Source: Variovorax ginsengisoli (lineage in GTDB: Bacteria > Pseudomonadota > Gammaproteobacteria > Burkholderiales > Burkholderiaceae_C). Taken from it: a DNA stretch of 64,000 nt. The stretch is from the NCBI RefSeq assembly GCF_030486595.1, contig NZ_JAUJZH010000007.1, positions 186,001 through 250,000 of the forward strand, written 5' to 3'. The notes beneath the pieces are model-generated. The model had not been told where the DNA came from. It ran no database searches and saw nothing but the letters and a program-made list of their open reading frames with translations. Both the position numbers and the translations under genes were made by a program. Within the stretch, counting starts at the first letter, position 1, and each line of letters starts with the position of its first letter. Positions 24,087 to 32,136 of the stretch are shown here, one piece after another.

Positions 24087-24743
24087 ATGTCCCGCAAACC
24101 CAAAAAAGGCTACTTCGTCCGTGGCGAGTTCGTGGCCGAAGGCAGCGAACTCGATCTGGAGCTCAAGCGCGAGCTCAAGGGCACCGACGCCGCCAGCAAG
24201 ACCGACCTCAAACGCGAGAGCGCCGAACTGCAGGCGCTGGGCGAAGCCCTGCTCGGCCTGCGCGCCGGCCTGTTCGACACGCTCGACCTGGGCGACAAGC
24301 TCAAGGACGCCATTGCCGACGCCAAGCGCATCACCAACTTCGAGGGCAAGCGGCGCCAGATGCAGTTCATCGGCAAGCTGATGCGCGGCCTCGACGCCGA
24401 GGTGCTCGACGCGGTCCGCGCCGCCCTGGCCGAGCAGGACCGCCTGCCGGCCGAAGAAACCGCGGCGCTGCACGAAGCCGAGCGCTGGCGCGACCGGCTG
24501 ATCGCCGACGACGACGCCCTCGGCGGCTGGATCGAGACCCACCCGGCCACCGATGCCCAGCAACTGCGCGCCCTGGTGCGCCAGGCCCGCAAGGACATCA
24601 AGGCCGGCCCGGCGGGCGAGGCGCCGCGGCAGGGCAAGGCCTACCGCGAGGTGTTCCAGATCGTGCGCGCCCAGCTGCGCGTGCATGGCACGGCCGACCT
24701 CGCCGACGAGGCGGCCGAGCAGGCGCGCGAGGACGACGCATGA
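24087..24743 (+). CDS. darP: ribosome-associated protein DarP (YjgA)
   Basis: A 218-residue, highly charged helical protein of the DarP/YjgA family, which binds late 50S precursors and helps finish the peptidyl transferase centre. Family motifs are the KRELKGTD-like basic stretch near the N-terminus and RRQMQFIGKLMR at about residues 90-101. The start ATG 24087 gives MSRKPKKGYFVRGEF; two upstream in-frame ATGs are less likely. It is divergent from pmbA, an arrangement also seen in other proteobacteria, and overlaps mog by four bases. Confidence 0.92.
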   Translation: MSRKPKKGYFVRGEFVAEGSELDLELKRELKGTDAASKTDLKRESAELQALGEALLGLRAGLFDTLDLGDKLKDAIADAKRITNFEGKRRQMQFIGKLMRGLDAEVLDAVRAALAEQDRLPAEETAALHEAERWRDRLIADDDALGGWIETHPATDAQQLRALVRQARKDIKAGPAGEAPRQGKAYREVFQIVRAQLRVHGTADLADEAAEQAREDDA

Positions 24744-25333
24744 CGGCGTTCGATCCGGTCCGCATCGGCATCGTCTCGGTCAGCGACCGCGCTTCCAGCG
24801 GCGTCTACGAAGACAAGGGCCTGCCGGCTCTCAAGGACTGGCTGCAGCGCGCCCTGCGCAATCCGATCAGCTTCGAATCGCGGCTGATCCCCGACGAGCA
24901 GGCCGGCATCAGCACGGCACTGATCGCGCTGGTCGACGCCGGCTGCTCGCTGGTGCTGACCACCGGCGGCACCGGCCCGGCCCTGCGCGACGTCACGCCG
25001 GAAGCCACGCTGGCCGTGGCCCACAAGGAAATGCCGGGCTTTGGCGAGCAGATGCGGCAAGTCAGCCTGCACTTCGTGCCGACCGCGATCCTGTCGCGCC
25101 AGGTCGCGGTGATCCGCGAGCGCAGCCTGATCATCAACCTGCCGGGCCAGCCGAAGGCGATCGCCGAGACGCTCGAAGGACTGCGCAACGCCGACGGCAC
25201 GCAGGCGGTGCCGGGCATCTTCGCGGCGGTGCCCTACTGCATCGACCTGATCGGCGGGCCCTACCTGGAGACCGACGACGCGGTCTGCAAGGCGTTTCGG
25301 CCGAAGTCCGCGATTCGTCCCAGCCAGCCCTAG
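24740..25333 (+). CDS. mog: molybdopterin adenylyltransferase Mog
   Basis: A 197-residue enzyme that adenylates molybdopterin before molybdate insertion. It carries the MPT-binding motif TTGGTGPALRDVTPEAT (about residues 73-89) and INLPGQPKAIAETLEG. The opening VRIGIVSVSDRASSGVYEDKG is typical. The cofactor made is needed by the nitrate reductase encoded 8 kb upstream, though bis-MGD requires further guanylylation. The start overlaps the darP stop (ATGA). A double hairpin separates it from the convergent dehydrogenase gene. Confidence 0.95.
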   Translation: MTAFDPVRIGIVSVSDRASSGVYEDKGLPALKDWLQRALRNPISFESRLIPDEQAGISTALIALVDAGCSLVLTTGGTGPALRDVTPEATLAVAHKEMPGFGEQMRQVSLHFVPTAILSRQVAVIRERSLIINLPGQPKAIAETLEGLRNADGTQAVPGIFAAVPYCIDLIGGPYLETDDAVCKAFRPKSAIRPSQP

Positions 25334-25341
25334 TCAGTTGA

Positions 25342-25381
25342 GGACAGAGCAAAAACTGCTGCGCAGTTTGTTGGTCTGTCC
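25342..25381. terminator. nested hairpin between convergent mog and aldehyde dehydrogenase genes
   Basis: Outer arms GGACAGA (25342-25348) and TCTGTCC (25375-25381) enclose an inner stem AAACTGC/GCAGTTT (25353-25359 and 25363-25369) with a 3-base loop. The element fills the 57-base gap between two converging genes. It has A-rich and T-rich flanks on either side of the inner stem, so it could act as a weak bidirectional terminator. Confidence 0.5.
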
Positions 25382-25390
25382 CGCAAGGTC

Positions 25391-26827
25391 TCAGGAGAGC
25401 GTGTACGCAGTCTTCACGACAGTGAAGAACTCCTGCGCATACCTGCCCTGCTCGCGCGGCCCGTAGCTCGACCCCTTGCGGCCGCCGAAGGGCACGTGGT
25501 AGTCCACCCCCGCCGTCGGCAGGTTGACCATCACCATGCCCGCCTGGCTGTGGCGCTTGAAATGCGTCGCGTGCTTCAGCGAGGTGGTGGCGATGCCGGC
25601 CGACAGGCCGAACTCGGTGTCGTTGGCCGTGGCCAGCGCTTCCTCGTAGTTCTTCACCCGGATCACGCTCGCCACCGGCCCGAAGATCTCTTCCTTGTTG
25701 ATGCGCATCGACGCCGCCGACTCGCTGAACAGCGCCGGCGACATGTAGTAGCCGTCGGTCTCCAGCTTCAGCCGCTCGCCGCCCGCGGCCAGCGTGGCGC
25801 CCTCGCCCTTGCCGATCGCGATGTACTCCAGGTCCTGGTCGAGCTGCGACTTCGAGGACACCGGACCGATGTCGGTGCCCTGCGCCAGCGCATCGCCGAC
25901 CTTGATCTTCGCCATCCGCGCCTTCATCGCCTCGATGAACTTCGGATAGATGCCTTCGGTCACGATCAGCCGGCTCGACGCGGTGCAGCGCTGGCCGGTC
26001 GAATAGAAGGCGCTCTGCACGCTGAGCTCCACCGCCTGGTTCAGGTCGGCGTCGTCCAGCACCACCTGCGGGTTCTTGCCGCCCATCTCGAGCTGCACCT
26101 TCTTGTGGTTGGTCGCGCACTGGATGGCGATGTTGCGGCCCACGCCGACCGAGCCGGTGAAGCTGATCGCGTGGATGCCCGGGTGGTTGACCAACGCATC
26201 GCCGATCACGCTGCCGCGGCCCATCACCAGGTTGAACACGCCCGCCGGAATGCCAGAACGGCTGATGATCTCGGCCAGCGCCCAGGCGCAGCCCGGCACC
26301 AGGTCGGCCGGCTTCATCACCACGCAGTTGCCGAAGGCCAGCGCCGGGGCGATCTTCCAGGCCGGGATGGCGATCGGGAAATTCCATGGCGTGATCAGGC
26401 CGACCACGCCCACCGGCTCGCGCGTGATCTCGATGCCGATGCCGGGGCGCACCGACGGCAGCACCTCGCCCGACAGGCGCAGGCATTCGCCGGCGAAGAA
26501 CTTGAAGATCTGCGCCGCGCGGGTGGCTTCGCCGATGCCTTCGGCCTTGGTCTTGCCTTCTTCGCGCGCCAGCAGCGTGCCGAGTTCTTCCTTGCGCGCC
26601 AGGATCTCGTTGCCGATCTTCTCGAGCGCCTCGGAGCGCGCCTGGATGCCGCCCGTCGACCAGGCCGGGAAGGCGGCGGTGGCCGCCGCCACGGCGGCGT
26701 CGACCTGGGCCGCGTCGCCCTGCGCGTACTGGCCCAGCACGTCGCCGAGATTGCTCGGGTTGACGTTCGGGCTGTAGCTGGCGGCCGCGCGCCATTCGCC
26801 GTTGATGAGGTTGTCGAAGTTCTGCAT
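25391..26827 (-). CDS. aldehyde dehydrogenase, probably alpha-ketoglutaric semialdehyde dehydrogenase
   Basis: A 478-residue NAD(P)-dependent aldehyde dehydrogenase. Visible motifs are TPWNFPIAIPAWKIAPAL, FTGSVGVGRNIA, LEMGGKNP (catalytic Glu at about 246) and GQRCTASSR (catalytic Cys at about 281). With kdgD upstream in the same direction, the natural substrate is 2,5-dioxopentanoate (ketoglutaric semialdehyde), oxidised to 2-oxoglutarate as the last step of aldarate breakdown. The enzyme class is clear; the exact substrate is inferred from the neighbours. It is the last gene of the leftward cluster. Confidence 0.9.
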   Translation of the reverse strand: MQNFDNLINGEWRAAASYSPNVNPSNLGDVLGQYAQGDAAQVDAAVAAATAAFPAWSTGGIQARSEALEKIGNEILARKEELGTLLAREEGKTKAEGIGEATRAAQIFKFFAGECLRLSGEVLPSVRPGIGIEITREPVGVVGLITPWNFPIAIPAWKIAPALAFGNCVVMKPADLVPGCAWALAEIISRSGIPAGVFNLVMGRGSVIGDALVNHPGIHAISFTGSVGVGRNIAIQCATNHKKVQLEMGGKNPQVVLDDADLNQAVELSVQSAFYSTGQRCTASSRLIVTEGIYPKFIEAMKARMAKIKVGDALAQGTDIGPVSSKSQLDQDLEYIAIGKGEGATLAAGGERLKLETDGYYMSPALFSESAASMRINKEEIFGPVASVIRVKNYEEALATANDTEFGLSAGIATTSLKHATHFKRHSQAGMVMVNLPTAGVDYHVPFGGRKGSSYGPREQGRYAQEFFTVVKTAYTLS

Positions 26828-26864
26828 GGCAGGGTCCTTGGAAATCGGGGTGGGGAAAGGCAGC

Positions 26865-27317
26865 TTACTGCGGCGGGCGCACCGCCTGGCGGGCCAGCAG
26901 CTTCCAGTCGCCGCCCGGGCCCTGTTGCTGCCAGACGCCGAGGATCTTGATGCTGACCTTGCCGGGCTTGCCGGAGTCGTTGGTGTCGGCCGTGAGCGTA
27001 TGGCGCACGATCGCGACGTTGTCGATGACCTTGATGGTCTGCTCGGTGATCGCGATGGTCACGAAGTCCGACTTGCCGTCCATCAGGTCGCTGATGAAAC
27101 TGGTCTTGGTGTCGACCTTGCCGCCCGAGTGGCCGTAGCTCAGGTCGTCGGCCACCAGCGCATTGAGCGCTGCGGGCGTCGGGTCGATCATCGCCACGCG
27201 CAGCTTCTCTGCCGCGGCGGCGACCGCGGGCGACTTGGCCGCCTCGTTGCCACGCATCGTGGTGCAGCCGGCGAAGGCCGCGGTGGCGGCAGCGATCAAG
27301 ACCAGTTTCTTCAGCAT
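26865..27317 (-). CDS. NTF2-like (SnoaL/DUF4440-type) lipoprotein
   Basis: A 150-residue small protein with a lipoprotein signal: a KK start, a hydrophobic stretch and FAGC with the lipidated cysteine at 18. The mature part resembles NTF2-like folds of the DUF4440 type (LNALVADDLSYGHSGGKVDTK; VAIVRHTLTADTNDSGKPGKVSIKILGVWQQQ...DWKLLARQ). These domains form a cone-shaped pocket, and many bind small molecules without catalysis. Placement between kdgD and the dehydrogenase suggests co-expression with aldarate catabolism. No function can be assigned. An AGGAGA ribosome site precedes the ATG. Confidence 0.72.
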   Translation of the reverse strand: MLKKLVLIAAATAAFAGCTTMRGNEAAKSPAVAAAAEKLRVAMIDPTPAALNALVADDLSYGHSGGKVDTKTSFISDLMDGKSDFVTIAITEQTIKVIDNVAIVRHTLTADTNDSGKPGKVSIKILGVWQQQGPGGDWKLLARQAVRPPQ

Positions 27318-27343
27318 TGTGTTGTCTCCTGTTGTTGTGATTG

Positions 27344-27353
27344 CAAGCGCTTG
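27344..27353. promoter_or_regulatory. CAAGCGCTTG palindrome before the lipoprotein gene
   Basis: A perfect 10-base palindrome lies in the 41-base gap between kdgD and the NTF2-like lipoprotein gene. Its form resembles LacI/GalR-family operators (a central CG within AAGCGCTT). No LacI-type regulator is in the window, and a chance palindrome or a short hairpin is possible. Confidence 0.25.
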
Positions 27354-27358
27354 GGAAA

Positions 27359-28270
27359 TTACTGCGGGCCGAGCTTGTCGATCAGCGCGGCCAGGGCCTG
27401 GTATTCGTCGGCCTTGAGCTCGGTCAGCGGCGTGCGCACCGGACCGGCATCGTGGCCGACGATCTTCGCGCCGGCCTTCACGATGCTCACGGCGTAGCCT
27501 TGGCCCTTGTTGCGGATGTCCAGGTAGGGCATGAAGAAGTCCTTCAGCAGGCGGTGCTGCGTCGCGATGTCGTCCTTGGCGACCGCATGGTAGAAGTCCA
27601 TCGCGGTCTTCGGAATGAAGTTGAACACCGCCGACGAATACACCGGCGTGCCGAGCGCCTTGTAGGCCGCGGCATAGACCTCTGCCGTCGGCAGGCCGCC
27701 GAGGTAGGCGAAGCGGTCGCCCATGCGCAGGTGGATCGCGCTCATGAGTTCGATGTCGCCGATGCCGTCCTTGAAGCCGACCAGGTTCGGGCAGCGCTCG
27801 GCCAGCTTCTCGAGCGTGTCGGGGTAGAGCTTGCTCTGGCCGCGGTTGTAGACGATGACGCCGAACTTCACGCTCTTGCAGACCGCCTCGACATGCGCCG
27901 CCAGGCCTTCCTGGCCGGCTTCGGTCAGGTAGTGCGGCAGCAGCAGCACGCCATGGGCGCCGGCCTTCTCGGCCGCCTGTGCGCACTGGATCGCGAAGCG
28001 CGTCGGGCCGCCGGCGCCAGCGATGATCGGCACCACGCCGCGACAGGTGTCGACCGCGGTCTGGATGATGCCGGGGTACTCGTCGCCGGTCAGCGAGAAG
28101 AATTCACCGGTGCCGCCGGCCGCGAACAGCGCGCTCGCGCCATAGGGCGCCAGCCATTCGAGGCGCTTCTCGTAGCTTTTCTTGTCGAAGTCGCCATTGC
28201 GGTCGAAATCGGTGAGCGGGAAGGACAGCAGGCCGGAGCCCATGATGGTCTTGAGTTCTTGAGGCGTCAT
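27359..28270 (-). CDS. kdgD: 5-dehydro-4-deoxyglucarate dehydratase KdgD
   Basis: A 303-residue class I aldolase-fold enzyme of the DapA/NAL family. It dehydrates and decarboxylates 5-keto-4-deoxyglucarate to 2,5-dioxopentanoate. The glycine-rich substrate loop GGTGEFFSL (about residues 50-58) is diagnostic of KdgD. The conserved tyrosine lies in VIVYNRGQ, and the Schiff-base lysine in GFKDGIGD (about 166). ATG 28270 was chosen because it gives the family N-terminus; an upstream in-frame ATG adds 20 residues that overlap the REP-like repeat. The enzyme feeds the semialdehyde dehydrogenase gene downstream. Confidence 0.93.
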   Translation of the reverse strand: MTPQELKTIMGSGLLSFPLTDFDRNGDFDKKSYEKRLEWLAPYGASALFAAGGTGEFFSLTGDEYPGIIQTAVDTCRGVVPIIAGAGGPTRFAIQCAQAAEKAGAHGVLLLPHYLTEAGQEGLAAHVEAVCKSVKFGVIVYNRGQSKLYPDTLEKLAERCPNLVGFKDGIGDIELMSAIHLRMGDRFAYLGGLPTAEVYAAAYKALGTPVYSSAVFNFIPKTAMDFYHAVAKDDIATQHRLLKDFFMPYLDIRNKGQGYAVSIVKAGAKIVGHDAGPVRTPLTELKADEYQALAALIDKLGPQ

Positions 28271-28310
28271 TTTTTGGAAGGACAGGGTGGTGGAAAGGGA
28301 GAGGTCAGGC

Positions 28311-28389
28311 CGCCGCCGGGCCGCTCCCAAGGCGGCCTGCGGCCCCCTCGGGGGGCAGCGACCACACGAAGTGAGCGAGCGTGGGGGTC
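28311..28389 (-). repeat. REP-like palindromic repeat, copy A
   Basis: This roughly 80-base GC-rich element begins two bases after the stop codon of the Bug receptor gene and runs towards kdgD. It is the same family as copies B and C (39901-40069): GACCCCCACGCTC at one end, a GCCCCC/GGGGGC hairpin in the middle, and a CCGCC/GGCGG-type hairpin at the other. It has one change in the last stem relative to B and C. It lies in the same orientation relative to its upstream gene as copy B. Confidence 0.85.
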
Positions 28390-28391
28390 AT

Positions 28392-29369
28392 TCAGTCCAG
28401 CTTGATCTGGGCGGCGTTCACGACCTTGGCCCAGCGGGCGCGTTCCTTCTCGAAGAACTGGTCCTGCTCGACCGGCGTCATGGTCACGACTTCGGCGCCC
28501 TGCCCGGCCAGCCGCGAGCGGATGTCGGGCGTGCGGATGATCGCGATCAGTTCCTTGTTGAGGCGCTGCACCAGCGCTTCGGGCGTGCCGCGCGGCACCA
28601 GGATGCCTTGCCAGGTCCCGGATTCGAAGCCGGGCACGCCCTGCTCGGCAATGGTCGGCACATCGCCGATCAGCGGCATGCGCGTGGGCTTGGACACGCC
28701 CAGCACCTTGAGCTTGCCGCTCTGCACATGCGGCAGCGTCGCCAGCATGCCATTCATCAGCACCTGGGTCTGGCCGGCGACGGTGTCCTGCACCGCCTGC
28801 ACGCCGCCCTTGTAGGGCACATAGACCCAGCGGGCGCCGCTCGCGCGCTCGAGCGCGACGCCGGCCAGGTGCGGCGCACTGCCGGTGGCGGTGACCGCGA
28901 AATTGAGGTCGGACTTCTTCGACAGCGCGACCAGTTCCTTCAGGTTGTTGGCCGGCACCGACGGATGCACCACCAGCAGGTGCGGCGAGTAGGCCAGCAT
29001 GGTCACGCCGCGCAGGTCCTTGGCGGGATCGAAGGACAGTTTGGTGTAGACCGAGGGGCTGATCGCCAGCGCGCCGACATCGCAAAGCAGCAGCGTGTAG
29101 CCGTCGGGCTGGGCCTTGGACACCAGGTCGGCGCCGAGATTGCCATTGGCGCCGGCACGGTTCTCGACGATCACCGAGGTCTTCAGCGCTTCGGCCAGCG
29201 GCACGCTGATCGAGCGGGCGATGATGTCGGACGACCCGCCGGGCGGGTACGGCACGACGATGCGGATCGGCTTCGAGGGCCAGGCGTCGGCGGCCTGTGC
29301 GGCACCACCGGCGGCCAGCAGTCCGCTGCCGAGTGCACCTAGTACCAGATGGCGTCGATTCAAGCGCAT
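28392..29369 (-). CDS. Bug/TctC-family periplasmic solute receptor
   Basis: A 325-residue tripartite tricarboxylate transporter receptor of the type hugely expanded in Burkholderiales. The N-terminus combines an RR-start with a hydrophobic stretch and an AQAAD cleavage site, so it is exported. The mature protein has IRIVVPYPPGGSSDIIAR and the family motif GANGNLGADLVSKAQPDGYTLL, then YVPYKGG. No TctA/TctB membrane genes are in the window, so it is an orphan receptor. With kdgD next to it, an aldarate or uronate ligand is plausible but unproven. ATG 29369 was chosen over an upstream ATG that would cross the operator at 29425. Confidence 0.9.
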   Translation of the reverse strand: MRLNRRHLVLGALGSGLLAAGGAAQAADAWPSKPIRIVVPYPPGGSSDIIARSISVPLAEALKTSVIVENRAGANGNLGADLVSKAQPDGYTLLLCDVGALAISPSVYTKLSFDPAKDLRGVTMLAYSPHLLVVHPSVPANNLKELVALSKKSDLNFAVTATGSAPHLAGVALERASGARWVYVPYKGGVQAVQDTVAGQTQVLMNGMLATLPHVQSGKLKVLGVSKPTRMPLIGDVPTIAEQGVPGFESGTWQGILVPRGTPEALVQRLNKELIAIIRTPDIRSRLAGQGAEVVTMTPVEQDQFFEKERARWAKVVNAAQIKLD

Positions 29370-29424
29370 GGGTTTGTCTCCAGGGTCGTTGGGGAATGAG
29401 AGTCGCATGGTAGCGATGTCGTCA

Positions 29425-29437
29425 GTCATCGTACAAC
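29425..29437. promoter_or_regulatory. GntR-type operator upstream of the leftward aldarate genes
   Basis: GTCATCGTACAAC lies 56 bases before the Bug receptor start. It matches 11 of 13 positions of the reverse complement of the palindrome at 30305-30317 (GTTGTCGTACAAC). The shared sequence suggests that one regulator, most simply the adjacent GntR protein, controls both arms of the locus. Confidence 0.6.
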
Positions 29438-29477
29438 TAGATCCGACAGATGTCCAGCAAAAGACCTGCGCCGCCGC

Positions 29478-30281
29478 TCAGGCCGCCGGCCCCTGCCCTG
29501 CGGCCGCGGTCTCGGCGTCGAGCCGGGCCGCTTCCTGGGCGAGGCGAAGCCGTTCGCGGCTGTTGGTGAGATGGATGCGCATCGCCGCGCGGGCCGACTC
29601 GGCGTCGCGGCGCGCGATCGCCGCGTAGATTTCCTCGTGCTCGCGGTTCACGCGGCTCAGGTATTCGCCGCGCCGGTCGTGATTGCGGATGGCGGTGATC
29701 CGGGTGCGCGGAATGATCGTGGTGCCGAGGTGGCTCATGATGTCCGCGAAGTAGGGATTGCCGGTCGCCTGCGCAATCTGCAGGTGGAAGCGGAAATCGG
29801 GCGCCACGGTATCGCCGGCGGTCGTCACGTTGTGTTCGAAGTCGTCGAGCGCCTGCCGCATGGCGGCCAGCTGTCCCTCGGTGCGGCGGGTCGCGGCCAG
29901 GCCTGCGGACTCGGTCTCCAGGCTGATGCGCAGCTCGAGCACTGCGAGCACGTCGACCGAGGTCGCGATGTCCGAGGCCTCGAGCCGGAACATGCCGGCG
30001 GCGCGCGGCTGCAGCACGAAGGTGCCGATGCCGTGGTGGGTCTCGACCAGCCCGCCTGCCTGCAGCTTGGAGAGCGCCTCGCGCACCACGGTGCGACTCA
30101 CGCCGTAGGTCTGCATGATGGCCGACTCGGTCGGCAGTTTGTCGCCCGGGCGCAATTGCTGGCTGCGGATCTTGTCGCCGAGGTCGTCGACCAGGCCATG
30201 CGCCAGGCCCCGCACCCTGCGGCGCGGAGGAGCGCCGCCGGCTTCGGTGGTTGCGGTAGACCCCGTTGACAGGTTCGACAT
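29478..30281 (-). CDS. GntR-family (FadR/FCD) transcriptional regulator
   Basis: A 267-residue DNA-binding regulator. Residues of about 25-95 form the winged helix-turn-helix (LRPGDKLPTESAIMQTYGVSRTVVREALSKLQAGGLVE). The rest is an FCD ligand domain (about 105-245), with histidines and Asp in DFRFHLQIAQATGNPYF that commonly bind metal and carboxylate effectors. Such proteins usually repress sugar-acid genes until the acid binds. The gene is divergent from udh with a perfect palindrome between them, and another copy lies before the leftward cluster. An Arg-rich N-terminal tail precedes the helix-turn-helix. The effector is probably a uronate, aldarate or derived keto acid. Confidence 0.92.
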   Translation of the reverse strand: MSNLSTGSTATTEAGGAPPRRRVRGLAHGLVDDLGDKIRSQQLRPGDKLPTESAIMQTYGVSRTVVREALSKLQAGGLVETHHGIGTFVLQPRAAGMFRLEASDIATSVDVLAVLELRISLETESAGLAATRRTEGQLAAMRQALDDFEHNVTTAGDTVAPDFRFHLQIAQATGNPYFADIMSHLGTTIIPRTRITAIRNHDRRGEYLSRVNREHEEIYAAIARRDAESARAAMRIHLTNSRERLRLAQEAARLDAETAAAGQGPAA

Positions 30282-30304
30282 GGCGTGATGATAATCGCCT
30301 CCAC

Positions 30305-30317
30305 GTTGTACGACAAC
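30305..30317. promoter_or_regulatory. GntR-type operator between gntR and udh
   Basis: GTTGTACGACAAC is a perfect palindrome with 5-base arms GTTGT/ACAAC around ACG. It lies 23 bases before the regulator start and 31 bases before udh, where it could cover both divergent promoters. A weaker partial match (ACGACAACC at 32109-32117) lies just before dctP. Confidence 0.7.
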
Positions 30318-30348
30318 CGATAACTTACGACCACCGACAGAGACACGA

Positions 30349-31191
30349 ATGAGCGCCGCTTCTGCTTCCGCCACCCCTTCCTCCCCCGTCCTCCAAGTCG
30401 GCCGCCTCCTCCTGACCGGCGCCGCCGGCGGCCTGGGCAAGGTCCTGCGCGAACGCCTGCGTCCCTACGCGGGCGTGCTGCGCCTCTCCGACATCGCATC
30501 GCTGTCAGCGGCCGAAGGCCCGCACGAGGAAGTCGTCGCCTGCGACCTGTCCGACAAGCAGGCGGTCGATGCGCTGGTGGCCGGCTGCGACGCCATCGTG
30601 CATCTGGGCGGCGTGTCGGTGGAACGGCCCTTCGAGGAGATCCTCGAGGCCAACATCAAGGGCGTGTTCCATATCTACGAGGCGGCCCGCCGGCACGGCG
30701 TGAAGCGCGTGGTGTTCGCCAGCTCCAACCACGTGATCGGCTTCTACAAGCAGGACGAGCACCTCGACGCGCACGTCCAGCGCCGGCCCGATGGCTACTA
30801 CGGCCTGTCGAAGTCCTTCGGCGAGGACGTGGCCCAGTTCTACTTCGACCGCTGGGGCATCGAGACCGTGAGCATCCGCATCGGCTCCTCGTTCCCCGAG
30901 CCCCTCAACCGCCGCATGATGAGCACCTGGCTCAGCTACCGCGACCTGACCACGCTGATCGAGAAGTCGCTGTTCACGCCGGGCGTCGGGCACACGGTGG
31001 TCTACGGCGTGTCGGCCAACCGCGACGTCTGGTGGGACAACTCGGGCGCCGCCGTCCTCGGCTACGCGCCGCAAGACACGTCCGAAGTCTTTCGCGACAA
31101 GGTCGAGCAGCAGCCACCGGTCGCATCCACCGACCCCAACGCCATCTACCAGGGCGGCGCCTTCACCGCTCAGGGTCCGTTCGGAGACTGA
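30349..31191 (+). CDS. udh: uronate dehydrogenase
   Basis: A 280-residue NAD-dependent enzyme that oxidises D-glucuronate or D-galacturonate to the aldarolactone. It belongs to the extended SDR/epimerase superfamily: TGAAGGLGK (about residues 24-32) binds NAD, and the catalytic Y-xxx-K lies in YYGLSKSFGED (about 150-160) after ASSNHVIG. YGVSANRDVWWDNS is typical of Agrobacterium- and Pseudomonas-type Udh. It is the first gene of the rightward operon, divergent from gntR. The extended Ser/Ala-rich N-terminus of about 15 residues precedes the fold; the start is not fully certain. Confidence 0.93.
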   Translation: MSAASASATPSSPVLQVGRLLLTGAAGGLGKVLRERLRPYAGVLRLSDIASLSAAEGPHEEVVACDLSDKQAVDALVAGCDAIVHLGGVSVERPFEEILEANIKGVFHIYEAARRHGVKRVVFASSNHVIGFYKQDEHLDAHVQRRPDGYYGLSKSFGEDVAQFYFDRWGIETVSIRIGSSFPEPLNRRMMSTWLSYRDLTTLIEKSLFTPGVGHTVVYGVSANRDVWWDNSGAAVLGYAPQDTSEVFRDKVEQQPPVASTDPNAIYQGGAFTAQGPFGD

Positions 31192-31196
31192 GCGCC

Positions 31197-32087
31197 ATGG
31201 GGAGCCAAGCCGAACTCGTGGTCGACGCGCGCTGCGGCACGGGCGAGAGCCCGGTGTGGTCGGTGGCGGAGTCCGCCTTGTACTGGGTCGACATTCCCGG
31301 CCGCGCGCTGCACCGCTGGTCGGCGGCCGGCCACACGCAGTGGGCCAGCGACGAAATGCCGGCCTGCATCGCGCCGCGCGCCGACCTGCCGGGCAGCTGG
31401 ATCGCCGGCATGGAGAGCGGCCTGTTCTCGCTCACGCCGCAGGACGGCGGCACGCTCGCTGCCACCCGGCTCGCCGAGGTGTCGCACGCGCGGCCCGGCA
31501 TGCGTTTCAACGACGGCCGCTGCGACCGCCAGGGCCGCTTCTGGGCCGGCACGATGCTGATGGACATGGCTGCGGGCGCCCGCGTCGGCCGGCTCTACCG
31601 CCACGACAAGGGCAGCCTCGCGCCGTCGCTGCAGCTCGACGACCTGATCGTGCCGAACGGACTCGCCTTCAGCCCCGACGGCCGCACGATGTACCTGTCG
31701 GACTCGCATCCCGGCGTGCAGACGATCTGGGCCTTCGACTACGACACCGCTACCGGCACGCCATCGAAGCGCCGCGTGTTCGTGGACATGAATCCCCTGC
31801 CCGGCCGTCCCGACGGCGCCGCTGTCGATGCCGACGGCTGCTACTGGATCTGCGGCAACGACGCCGGCCAGGTGCACCGCTTCACGCCCGAGGGACGGCT
31901 CGACCGTTCGCTCGAGGTGCCGGTCAAGAAGCCGGCGATGTGCGCCTTCGGCGGCCCCAAGCTCGACACCCTGTTCGTCACCTCGATCCGCCCGGGCGGC
32001 GACCTGTCGGACCAGCCGCTGGCCGGCGGCGTGTTCGCGCTGCGGCCGGGCACGCAGGGCATTCCGGAGCCGGCCTTCGACGGCTGA
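31197..32087 (+). CDS. SMP-30/gluconolactonase-family lactonase
   Basis: A 296-residue six-bladed beta-propeller hydrolase of the SMP-30/GNL/LRE family. GTGESPVWS holds the first metal-ligand Glu (about residue 15), and [18 protein letters not shown] and [19 protein letters not shown] carry the Asn/Asp ligands of the divalent metal. Next to udh it most likely opens the glucaro- or galactarolactone produced by Udh to the linear aldarate. It starts five bases after the udh stop, so the two are co-translated. A gluconolactone or arabinonolactone substrate is possible but less likely here. Confidence 0.88.
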   Translation: MGSQAELVVDARCGTGESPVWSVAESALYWVDIPGRALHRWSAAGHTQWASDEMPACIAPRADLPGSWIAGMESGLFSLTPQDGGTLAATRLAEVSHARPGMRFNDGRCDRQGRFWAGTMLMDMAAGARVGRLYRHDKGSLAPSLQLDDLIVPNGLAFSPDGRTMYLSDSHPGVQTIWAFDYDTATGTPSKRRVFVDMNPLPGRPDGAAVDADGCYWICGNDAGQVHRFTPEGRLDRSLEVPVKKPAMCAFGGPKLDTLFVTSIRPGGDLSDQPLAGGVFALRPGTQGIPEPAFDG

Positions 32088-32136
32088 ACCGATCGCTTTC
32101 AATTTTTCACGACAACCACCAGAAAGAGGAAGACAA

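Noticed and set aside
22637..24740. Plus-strand frame upstream of mog running through pmbA and darP
   Set aside because: Only its last 197 codons resemble a protein family (Mog); the upstream part is antisense or out of frame to pmbA and darP.
25342..25381. Nested inverted repeat considered as an insertion-sequence end
   Set aside because: No transposase frame and no second copy of the repeat was seen nearby; it sits wholly within a convergent intergenic gap.
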